A DNA stretch of 64,000 nucleotides from Actinoallomurus vinaceus (GTDB taxonomy: Bacteria > Actinomycetota > Actinomycetes > Streptosporangiales > Streptosporangiaceae), in NCBI RefSeq assembly GCF_039542055.1, contig NZ_BAABHK010000005.1, positions 372,001-436,000 on the forward strand, in the 5' to 3' direction. Shown here one piece after another: positions 58,153 through 64,000 of the stretch (within the stretch, counting starts at the first letter, position 1; each line of letters starts with the position of its first letter). The notes beneath the pieces are model-generated. The model saw only the letters and a program-made list of their open reading frames with translations, did no database searches and was not told where the DNA came from. Both the position numbers and the translations under genes were made by a program.

Positions 58153-58483
58153 GGCGATCTTCCTTGTCGATTGTTCGAGATGTCGTGACCCTGTGGGCAT
58201 TCAGAGCGGGTCATGGCCCTGCATATCGTGACGCTTTCGCTGCGCGCCCGCCGGAATGCAAGGAGAGCAAAGCATGTTCACGTCGTCGGTGAACAGATTT
58301 CCATGGCAAAGCTTAATGGATGCTTGCAGAGAGGCGGCCGCATGAGGCGGCATTGAATTATGTGCTTGATCTCCGGTTTCTGGGAAAGTGTCCATGAGAC
58401 CTACTGTGGGACAAACTGTTAGATGCCTGGAATCTTTTATGATGGACTGGGCAGGCGGGGATGGTCGTCGGTAGGGTGTCCGC
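58153..58483. other. 331-bp intergenic region between divergent genes
   Basis: This region holds the promoters of the jelly-roll protein gene (minus) and the DUF4279 gene (plus). It is less GC-rich than the surroundings, especially 58300-58450. It contains one possible 23-codon frame with a strong ribosome site (see 58274) and no other visible gene. Confidence 0.6.
58274..58345 (+). CDS. Possible 23-residue peptide with strong ribosome site
   Basis: ATG 58274 is preceded by AAGGAGAG at good distance and opens MFTSSVNRFPWQSLMDACRE then AAA and TGA. The start region carries the dyad TTCAC-N7-GTGAA, which could fold over the initiation site. The frame is short, contains a rare TTA codon and has no recognised relatives. 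It may be a leader peptide or chance. Confidence 0.22.
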   Translation: MFTSSVNRFPWQSLMDACREAAA

Positions 58484-58960
58484 GTGCGCGTTTCCCAGTA
58501 CGCCTACTTCGCCTTGTCTTCAACGCGGATGTCCGCAACCGAGATCACCGCTCGGCTGCGTGTCGAGCCCGACGAGGTGACGACGCGCGGTAGTCGTATT
58601 GTCGATCCGCCGCGGCCGGTTGCACACGCGTGGAGGGTGGTCTGCCGTACGGCCCACCTCACCGTGGACGAGCAGATAGCGCGGATCGTGGACAGGTTGT
58701 TCGAACATGCCGAACGCATCGGCGCCCTGGCCGCGGAGCTTGACCGGGTAGAAGGAGAATCAGGCGCCAGCAGGCTGCAAATTGTTCGGGTATATGAGCG
58801 TCCGGATGGCGAGGAAGAAGAGGACGTAAACCCGGTTGAGGGTCTCGAGAAGCTTGCAGGACAACATCAGCTGCTGGGCTGGCATCTTGACGCCAGGGCG
58901 CTGGAGTTCCTCCGTCTGACGCGAGCGGAACTGGATGTCGACGAGTACGCCTATGGATGA
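58484..58960 (+). CDS. DUF4279 domain protein
   Basis: A 158-residue cytoplasmic protein of the DUF4279 family. The N-terminal block YAYFALSSTRMSATEITARL followed by RVEPDEVTTRG is diagnostic; the C-terminal WHLDARALEFLRLTRAELDV is also conserved. The function of the family is unknown; members often lie beside toxin-immunity genes. GTG 58484 is the first in-frame start before the conserved block. It overlaps the next gene's ATG by 8 bases. Confidence 0.8.
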   Translation: MRVSQYAYFALSSTRMSATEITARLRVEPDEVTTRGSRIVDPPRPVAHAWRVVCRTAHLTVDEQIARIVDRLFEHAERIGALAAELDRVEGESGASRLQIVRVYERPDGEEEEDVNPVEGLEKLAGQHQLLGWHLDARALEFLRLTRAELDVDEYAYG

Positions 58961-59444
58961 CGTCGATCCCGGGGTCAACACTGGACGCATGAAGGTGACC
59001 GTGCGCCCGACGACGGCCCAGGACCCGGTGCTCGATGAGATCGGTGACCTGTTCAACGACTATCGGGCGCACTACGGTCACCCTGGTTTGAGCGAGATCA
59101 CGCACCGTTGGCTGCGCGAGCAGCTCGCGGAGCGACGACTGCAGCTTGTCGTTGCCATGGTCGGCGACCGTGCAGGCGGGTTCATCACCACGACAGTGGT
59201 GCCGGCGTCCCTGACACTGCGTACCTTCTGGCTGATCCGAGACCTCTACGTCGCCCCGGAACACCGTCGAAACGGCGTGGCTCGCGCTCTACTCCAGCAC
59301 GTCATCGAGGCCGCTCGTGCCAGCGGCGCACACCGTTTGTCGCTGCAAACTGAGACTGGGAATGCTGTGGCGCTCCAGTTGTACGCATCCGCTGGATTTC
59401 AACCCGTCGCCGGACTGCAGCTACTCAACCTCAAGCTCACTTAG
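58953..59444 (+). CDS. GNAT-family N-acetyltransferase
   Basis: A 163-residue acetyltransferase. The acetyl-CoA loop is IRDLYVAPEHRRNGVARALL (R-x-x-G-x-A), and the C-terminal region LQTETGNAVALQLYASAGF is the standard beta5-alpha4 segment. HRLSLQTET places it among amino-acid or aminoglycoside-type acetyltransferases, but the acceptor is unknown. ATG 58953 overlaps the DUF4279 stop; ATG 58989 is a shorter alternative and better fits where homology begins. The two genes form an operon. Confidence 0.82.
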   Translation: MDDVDPGVNTGRMKVTVRPTTAQDPVLDEIGDLFNDYRAHYGHPGLSEITHRWLREQLAERRLQLVVAMVGDRAGGFITTTVVPASLTLRTFWLIRDLYVAPEHRRNGVARALLQHVIEAARASGAHRLSLQTETGNAVALQLYASAGFQPVAGLQLLNLKLT

Positions 59445-59467
59445 GGCGATCAGCTATTTTGGCGGGT

Positions 59468-60577
59468 TTATAGGGGTGGGATGGGTGTAGGGAGAGTGCC
59501 GGCGCGGATGGCTGCGGCTTGGTCGGGAGCGAACGGTGATTGGAACAGGCTCTGGTTTTGTTGCCAGGAGCGGAAGAGGTCCGCTATGAAGTTCATCCGG
59601 TCGCCTAGTTCGGCCCAGTCGTCGGCGGCGCTGCCCAGCACGGTGTTGGGTGTGCGGTCGATGTCGTAGAGCAACGCCTTGAGCTCGATGTTGGAAAGGT
59701 GGGTCAGGTCGGGCGGGAAAGTCGCTGCGAGGACGGCCCGGCCGATGTCGGTGCCCAGGTTCTGAATGGTAAGGCGGCGGGTCTGCTGGAAGTCGGAGGC
59801 GGGCATCCGGACGTCCATCAGGTGGGCGGTGGCCATGGTCCGCCACAGCTGTGTCAGGCGCTTACGTAGCAGGGGTGAGGCAAGCGGGGAAACCTGCACT
59901 GGAAGCAGCGCTTCGGCGATGGTCTCTTGCAAGCGGATCTGCTCGTGCAGACCGATTCGCAGATTGGCCAGCAGGATGTGCTCGGCGCGTTCGGCGGCGT
60001 CGCGGGCGCGCATGGCGGCGTGATGGCTGTGCACGGCGGCGATCAGCAGTTCCTGGCCGCCCTGTCCGGTCGCGTCGGGACGCAGCGCGGCCACGCAGCG
60101 TTCGAGCGCGTGGTCTTGGGCGGTGGGGTCGGCGGCGCCTGTGTACTCCTGGATCAGCCGGGCGTACAGCAGCCCCAAGTCCTCGAACACCATGCGGTTG
60201 CCGATGGCGATGTTGTCGCCGACCTGCCGGACGGCGCGGGCGAGCAGTTGAGGACCGACCGCCTGGATACGCTCGGGAACACGGTGGGCGAAGGCCGTCA
60301 TGAGGCGGACCATCCGGGGGATACCCTCACCGCGAATGAACCGGCCGGCCGTGCGTGAAGCCCAGGTTCCAAAGCAACACCAGCTGACGTTGTCGGGACC
60401 CAGCAGTTCGGCCATCCCGATCGACAGGTCGTGGTACGCCTGGGTGATGCGCAGATTGCGCAGCACAGGGTCGGTGATGGCCGCTATCTCGGCGACCTCC
60501 TCCACGGTGACCCGGTGGGCCACATCCCGTGCGGTCGAGGTAGGAGTGGGCCGGGCGCCGGCGGCGTCGAGGGGCAT
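59468..60577 (-). CDS. Conserved-looking hypothetical protein, 369 aa
   Basis: A mostly helical cytoplasmic protein without a family I can name. A Trp/Cys-rich motif, GPDNVSWCCFGTWASRTAGR at about residues 54-73, looks catalytic or structural. QEYTGAADPTAQDHALERCV and DAAERAEHILLANLRIGLHE are further distinctive helices. No transmembrane segment or signal peptide is present. The frame extends upstream to 60802, but that part crosses the A/T-rich promoter and operator; ATG 60577 is chosen. The near palindrome at 60615 lies 38 bases upstream. It is convergent with the acetyltransferase gene. Confidence 0.65.
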   Translation of the reverse strand: MPLDAAGARPTPTSTARDVAHRVTVEEVAEIAAITDPVLRNLRITQAYHDLSIGMAELLGPDNVSWCCFGTWASRTAGRFIRGEGIPRMVRLMTAFAHRVPERIQAVGPQLLARAVRQVGDNIAIGNRMVFEDLGLLYARLIQEYTGAADPTAQDHALERCVAALRPDATGQGGQELLIAAVHSHHAAMRARDAAERAEHILLANLRIGLHEQIRLQETIAEALLPVQVSPLASPLLRKRLTQLWRTMATAHLMDVRMPASDFQQTRRLTIQNLGTDIGRAVLAATFPPDLTHLSNIELKALLYDIDRTPNTVLGSAADDWAELGDRMNFIADLFRSWQQNQSLFQSPFAPDQAAAIRAGTLPTPIPPL

Positions 60578-60614
60578 GCGCGGACGATATCCAGCGCACT
60601 CCTCGCCATGATAG

Positions 60615-60629
60615 TCACTAAAGGTGACA
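60615..60629. promoter_or_regulatory. Dyad GTCAC-N5-GTGAC in the promoter of the 369-aa protein gene
   Basis: Exact 5-base arms with a 5-base spacer sit in an A/T-rich stretch (60610-60660), 38 bases upstream of the chosen start. A repressor or activator site is likely. Confidence 0.45.
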
Positions 60630-60795
60630 CTAAAACTACTCATTGAGAGTACATCACTACCGTCCGCGTCGTTCATACCGCTGTGAGTGACGTGCCTAAG
60701 CTTGTCGTCTCTCTCGGTCCAGGGACGGATGGTGCCGACGATCGCTGACGCGGGATGGGCGACACGGATCATTGGCGCGGGCCGCGTCTCTTGAC

Positions 60796-61071
60796 TCACC
60801 ACCTGCCGGTGAACACTCGCCCACTACCCCCATCGCCTACGCGGACCGGGGAAGCTCGATACGGGCTGCCAGTCCTCACGGCTTGCTGTGAGCGCTTCAA
60901 GCGCCCGCAGGGGGACGCTTCATCGCGGTGGAACGGCCCTGCGATCTCCTCCAAGAAGCTCAGGCCCGCGTGGAAGCCGATCGGCTGAACACACGATCGA
61001 AGCGCTGATACACGGCGACCGTACGGCAGGGTCGCGTTGCGCACCTTCCTCGCAAAGGTGCCGAAGCTCAC
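60796..61071 (-). CDS. Possible small protein or gene remnant, 91 aa
   Basis: The frame begins at GTG 61071 (SFGTFARKVRNATLPYGRRV) and continues with HAGLSFLEEIAGPFHRDEAS. The first ~55 residues have the composition and codon pattern of a real protein (G/C at third positions), whereas the C-terminal part (after about residue 55) looks random. This suggests a frameshifted or truncated gene whose original second half is lost. No family is named with confidence and no clear ribosome site is visible. The rest of the 60578-61172 interval shows only the promoter dyad and a terminator. Confidence 0.35.
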   Translation of the reverse strand: MSFGTFARKVRNATLPYGRRVSALRSCVQPIGFHAGLSFLEEIAGPFHRDEASPCGRLKRSQQAVRTGSPYRASPVRVGDGGSGRVFTGRW

Positions 61072-61105
61072 GCCAGGAGGCTAACGGACCGGCGTCAAGC
61101 ATGCC

Positions 61106-61153
61106 CGAACCGTCGTGGTCCAGCCAGTTTTTAGGCACGACCACGACGGTTCG
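61106..61153 (-). terminator. Long hairpin downstream of a small secreted-protein gene
   Basis: Two exact 15-base arms (CGAACCGTCGTGGTC and its complement) flank an 18-base A/T-rich spacer. It begins 20 bases after the stop of the minus-strand gene at 61173, so a terminator is the simplest role. The arm length would also suit the end of a small mobile element, but no other end was found. Confidence 0.6.
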
Positions 61154-61172
61154 AGTTCGGAAAGAAACGCAC

Positions 61173-61457
61173 TTACGATACCCAGCGCCTGTATCCGTAA
61201 TTCAGTCCACCGTCAGCATAACAGTATGCATAAGCCCAGCCAGAGTAGTTTGTGTCGCCCCAGACATAATTTCCGTCGTTACACACTCCCACTGCCTGGT
61301 ACCAGCGCCCGCTGCCTGTGCAATTTACCCCGTAAGTGTTTTTGTCGTGCCATGGGGTACATGTAGCGGCAGATGCTGGCGAAGCGCCGATGAAGCTCAC
61401 CGGCAGAATCATCGAGGCTCCCACGGCCATGCCGGCCAGAGTGGTTCGGATTCGCAC
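61173..61457 (-). CDS. Small secreted Cys-containing protein, 94 aa
   Basis: A 94-residue exported protein. The signal peptide (TTLAGMAVGASMILPVSFIG, cleavage after ASA) is followed by about 60 residues rich in Tyr, Trp, Asn and Gly with four Cys (ATCTPW, VNCTGS, GVCNDG, AYCYAD), suited to two disulfides. The start is GTG 61457 with AAAGGAGATT eight bases upstream. It resembles the small secreted proteins or carbohydrate-binding peptides of actinomycetes, but no family is assigned. The gene is less GC-rich than its neighbours. Confidence 0.75.
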   Translation of the reverse strand: MRIRTTLAGMAVGASMILPVSFIGASPASAATCTPWHDKNTYGVNCTGSGRWYQAVGVCNDGNYVWGDTNYSGWAYAYCYADGGLNYGYRRWVS

Positions 61458-61776
61458 GTGAATCTCCTTTGAAACGGGCGCCCCTATGCCGCTAACTGGC
61501 ACGGGCGCGGCGTGGCGGTCAGTCAATGGAGATACTGGCAAGCCATCAGATCGGCAGCAACGTATTCGAACCTGTTCGAACCTGTTCGGGCAGGCCATCG
61601 GGTTGCGGACGGGGACCTGCCGGAGCACGCGTCGGTCGACCACTGGTTTTGTAGTCGATAACCGGCACCGGATGTCAATGAGGGCCGGCATCTACCGTGA
61701 TTTGGGGCGTGTACGGGAGGGGTCGAGGTGGTCATGGAGCCGTCCGCGGCGGCTTCCAGTCTGTGGTGGCCGATGC
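61458..61776. other. 319-bp intergenic region with tandem operator-like repeats
   Basis: The space between the small secreted protein gene and the esterase gene has no supported gene. At 61565-61590 the ten-base unit TTCGAACCTG is repeated twice in tandem, followed by TTCGGGCAGG. TTCGAA is itself palindromic. This lies about 110 bases upstream of the secreted-protein start and may be its control site. Confidence 0.5.
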
Positions 61777-62556
61777 TCAGTTTGTCGCGAGCCGGTCGAG
61801 GAGGAATCCGGCGGTCGCGTCGATAACGTCGTCGAAGTGTCCAGCGGGTCCGGGGTAATGGAACGCATGTTCGGCGCCTTCGTACTCAAGCAATATGCAG
61901 TCATTGCCGGCCTGCGCCATCGCGTCCCGGAACCGTCGTGCCTGGTCGATGGACGCAACCTCGTCGTGCGTCCCGTGTTGAATCAGCATCGGTGGATTCC
62001 CGGGCCGCACGAACTCAATCGGCGAGTACTCGATCGCCCTTCCCGCAGCGATTCCAGCGTCCTGTTCAATGATCTGCAGTTGCGTTGGCGAGTAGGCGAG
62101 CAAATCGACCACAGGGTTGAGAGCCACGACGGCCGCGACATCCGGCTCGGGCGCCGGAAGGGGCTCGTCGGGGGCGATCATCGCGGCAACGAGCGCGAGA
62201 TGACCGCCGGCCGAACTACCACCTGACGCCAGACGTGACGAATCGAGCCCGCGCAATGCAGCCAATCCCAAGAAGTGTTCAACCGCCCGCCGAGCGTCGG
62301 CGATGCAGTCGTCGATGCTCGTAGCACCCTGATCGATCAGTCGATATCCGGCTGAAACTGCGAGGATGCCGCGCGACGCCAACTGCCGACAGTGCGGGGC
62401 CAGGCCATCGGCCGATCCTTTGCGCAGAGCGCCGCCGTGGAACATGACGATGCCCGCCACAGGTTGTGTGCCTTCGGTCGGCTCGAAGACCAACATGGGT
62501 AGCTCGCTGCCGTCAGCGGCATCATAGATTGTCGAGGACTCGCGACTGGCCGTCAT
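61777..62556 (-). CDS. Alpha/beta hydrolase, BD-FAE / hormone-sensitive-lipase-like esterase
   Basis: A 259-residue esterase. Oxyanion loop VMFHGGALRKG, nucleophile GGSSAGGHLAL, acid in IQHGTHDEVASI and base in EGAEHAFHYPG complete the triad. The HGG and GxSAGG motifs place it with acetyl esterases and the BD-FAE group acting on acylated sugars or small esters. There is no signal peptide, so it acts in the cytoplasm. ATG 62556 fits the family; ATG 62574 is also in frame and neither has a strong ribosome site. Confidence 0.8.
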   Translation of the reverse strand: MTASRESSTIYDAADGSELPMLVFEPTEGTQPVAGIVMFHGGALRKGSADGLAPHCRQLASRGILAVSAGYRLIDQGATSIDDCIADARRAVEHFLGLAALRGLDSSRLASGGSSAGGHLALVAAMIAPDEPLPAPEPDVAAVVALNPVVDLLAYSPTQLQIIEQDAGIAAGRAIEYSPIEFVRPGNPPMLIQHGTHDEVASIDQARRFRDAMAQAGNDCILLEYEGAEHAFHYPGPAGHFDDVIDATAGFLLDRLATN

Positions 62557-62861
62557 GGGCACACATCCGACCATCTACTACCCATGTCAGCAACCAAATT
62601 GGCGCAGGGGGCACATGCAAGGCCGGATCGTTCGGATTCCCGAGCTGCCAAGCAGCACGAGCGGACGTCGCCGGATAATCGAGGACCGCGTGACGTGGGT
62701 GCCGGTTGATGCGGGCGCGGGGGTGGGTTCGCGCAGGTCAACAGGACCCGATCAGTCCCAGAGCGAGCGGCGGCCAGATGTGGCCTGCGTGGAAAAGGAT
62801 CACGTCACCTATGAGGGCTAATGTGATGCTCACATGATCACCTACCCGCAACGGAGATAGC
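62557..62861. promoter_or_regulatory. 305-bp divergent control region with CRP-like dyad
   Basis: No gene is supported. At 62821-62835 lies ATGTGA-TGC-TCACAT, a perfect inverted repeat ending 26 bases before the GTG at 62862. The arms are those of a CRP/FNR-class site, but the spacer is 3 rather than 6 bases, so a different regulator is possible. Confidence 0.45.
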
Positions 62862-64000
62862 GTGAGAACCACGTTTGGGCTGACTCGTCGCAGAGCGGGC
62901 GCCATGGCGGCGATCGCAGTGACATTTCTGGCGTTGGCGAGTCCGGCCAAGGCGGACACGACAGGAACCATTGTCGTTTCCGTGAATAACAGTTCTGGCG
63001 CACCGGATCAAGACCCGCAGGTCGATTTGCTCTTCCCCAATGGGGTCGGTTATGCCTCGAGCTCCGCGCTGGGCGGCACTCACACCTTCACCGGGGTCAC
63101 GCCCGGCAGTTACGTGCTGAGAGTCAGCGACGGCGACGGAAGGGTCACGCAGTTCTATCACCAGAAGCTCACACTGCAGCAGGCCGACCAGATCTCGGTG
63201 GCCGCCGGCCAAACCACAACGATCAACGAGACCATGCTTGCGGGCGGTGTCATCCAGGCCCACTTGACCGACTCCACGACCGGCGCCCCTGTGAACAATG
63301 TGTGCGCCACGCTGAACAACGACTCCGCGACCCAGGTCTGCGGACTGACGAATGGCCTCGTTCAGTTCACCGACCTCGGGCAGGGGACCGACTCGATCCA
63401 GATCACCCCTACCGACGGCCTTCACATGCCGTACAGCATCAACGACATCGCAGTACAGCTCGGCCAGACCACCAGCCTCAACGCCAAGATCGATCCGGCC
63501 GCGGCAGTCACAGGGACGGTCGTGGACAGGGCCACCGGCCAGCCCGTGGACCTGGCGTGCGTGTCCATCGTGAACAGGCAACTTCCGGTGTTCGGAAGTG
63601 ACTGTGAGTCCGACGAGCCGACCTCCATGTACTCAGGTACGATAAACGGCACCCCGAGCGGGTCCGTGCAGCTCGGCCAGATTCCCGCGGGGACATACAG
63701 CCTTTTCGTCGATCCGCTGTTCCTCGGTTACGGAATCCAGTGGGTCGGCGCAAACGGGGGAACCGGCTCTCAGTACACGGCGCTGCAAATCCACGCCGAG
63801 CCGGGAACGGTGACCAACATCGGGAAGATCTTGTTGGATCGTCCGGGCTCACTCTCCGGCGTCGTACACGCGGGAGACGCCTCGACCCCGCCCCCCGCGA
63901 ACCAGACCTCCGTGTCAACCTTTCCGCTGGACAGCGCGACCGTGAGCGCGGATGGCACTTACACCCTTTCTGGCCTTGGCCCGTACGCCTGGCCTGTAAA
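62862..64000 (+). CDS. Large secreted protein with repeated Ig/CNA-B-like domains, 3' end missing
   Basis: The frame is open from GTG 62862 (ribosome site GGAG) to the window edge, at least 379 residues. A signal peptide (AGAMAAIAVTFLALASPAKA) precedes a series of beta-sandwich units of the carboxypeptidase-regulatory/SdrB-like type: GTHTFTGVTPGSYVLRVSDG, a second near QAHLTDSTTGAPVNNVCATL, a third with VTGTVVDRATGQPVDLACVS, then QLGQIPAGTYSLFVDPLFLG. A fourth starts at LSGVVHAG. Each has the G-x-Y-x-L/V closing strand. It is probably a surface or matrix protein; the C-terminus is not visible. Third codon positions are less GC-biased than in the catabolic genes. Confidence 0.8.
   Translation, partial: MRTTFGLTRRRAGAMAAIAVTFLALASPAKADTTGTIVVSVNNSSGAPDQDPQVDLLFPNGVGYASSSALGGTHTFTGVTPGSYVLRVSDGDGRVTQFYHQKLTLQQADQISVAAGQTTTINETMLAGGVIQAHLTDSTTGAPVNNVCATLNNDSATQVCGLTNGLVQFTDLGQGTDSIQITPTDGLHMPYSINDIAVQLGQTTSLNAKIDPAAAVTGTVVDRATGQPVDLACVSIVNRQLPVFGSDCESDEPTSMYSGTINGTPSGSVQLGQIPAGTYSLFVDPLFLGYGIQWVGANGGTGSQYTALQIHAEPGTVTNIGKILLDRPGSLSGVVHAGDASTPPPANQTSVSTFPLDSATVSADGTYTLSGLGPYAWPV

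Noticed and set aside
1..64000. CRISPR arrays, tRNA or rRNA genes, and intact insertion sequences
   Set aside because: No spaced identical repeats with unique spacers, cloverleaf-like sequences with CCA-ready ends, or transposase motifs (DDE, Tn3, serine recombinase) were seen. The repeats present are coding or intergenic tandem repeats or gene remnants.

Overview
The window is GC-rich throughout. Codons end mostly in G or C, GTG and TTG starts are frequent, and genes are tightly packed with ATGA/GTGA overlaps. Actinobacterial families recur: an XRE/DUF5753 regulator with a DUF397 partner, a Methyltransf_19 protein, a SpoIIE phosphatase fused to an RsbW-like kinase, F420-type LLM oxidoreductases, DUF1707 and DUF4190. 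This suggests the chromosome of a soil-living filamentous actinomycete, perhaps of the Streptosporangiales or Thermomonosporaceae; that placement is inference. I see no rRNA, tRNA, CRISPR array, intact transposon or prophage.

Layout. 0-8 kb: mixed housekeeping and accessory genes (MetE-like protein, LLM oxidoreductase, two hydrolases, an XRE regulator with a broken DUF397 partner, a questin-oxidase-like protein, a VOC protein). 8.4-13 kb: two secreted galactosidases, GH59 and GH27, with near-identical translation starts. 12.9-15.3 kb: dgdR and dgdA, a divergent 2,2-dialkylglycine decarboxylase pair. 15.6-17.2 kb: small genes. 17.3-21.3 kb: a xylose module (xylB, xylA, divergent ROK regulator). 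21.4-26.4 kb: a secreted protein and a SpoIIE-type regulator flanked by a 162-bp direct repeat, one copy of which carries a beheaded methyltransferase gene.

26.4-35.3 kb: aromatic-acid catabolism. A boxC-boxB-benzoate:CoA ligase operon is flanked by PaaX, LysR and WYL-type proteins, an amidohydrolase and an alpha/beta hydrolase. 35.4-39.5 kb: a membrane protein and a TetR/MFS/SDR resistance-like cassette. 39.6-44.5 kb: a four-gene operon on the minus strand (ferredoxin reductase, ferredoxin, LLM oxidoreductase, double-length CoA-transferase) that could supply electrons and CoA thioesters to the aromatic pathway. 44.8-57.5 kb: a degradative island with a double-domain Lrp regulator, two paralogous amidohydrolases, an AbgT transporter, the lower meta-cleavage trio (hydratase, acetaldehyde dehydrogenase, aldolase), an orphan substrate-binding lipoprotein, two MaoC-like dehydratases and an SDR. 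Its end products would be pyruvate and acetyl-CoA. 57.5-64 kb: secreted proteins, a DUF4279 protein, an acetyltransferase, an unrecognised 369-residue protein, an esterase and the start of a large secreted repeat protein.

The catabolic half shows recent remodelling. There is a hydratase copy reduced to its two ends, at least two families of orphan gene tails, in-frame 105-bp repeats inside the CoA-transferase, and iterated intergenic repeats. The most unusual content is the combination of a Box operon lacking BoxA with a separate ferredoxin/FNR/LLM/CoA-transferase operon and an amidohydrolase/AbgT/MaoC/meta-cleavage island. Together they may form a pathway for an unidentified amide-linked aromatic compound.
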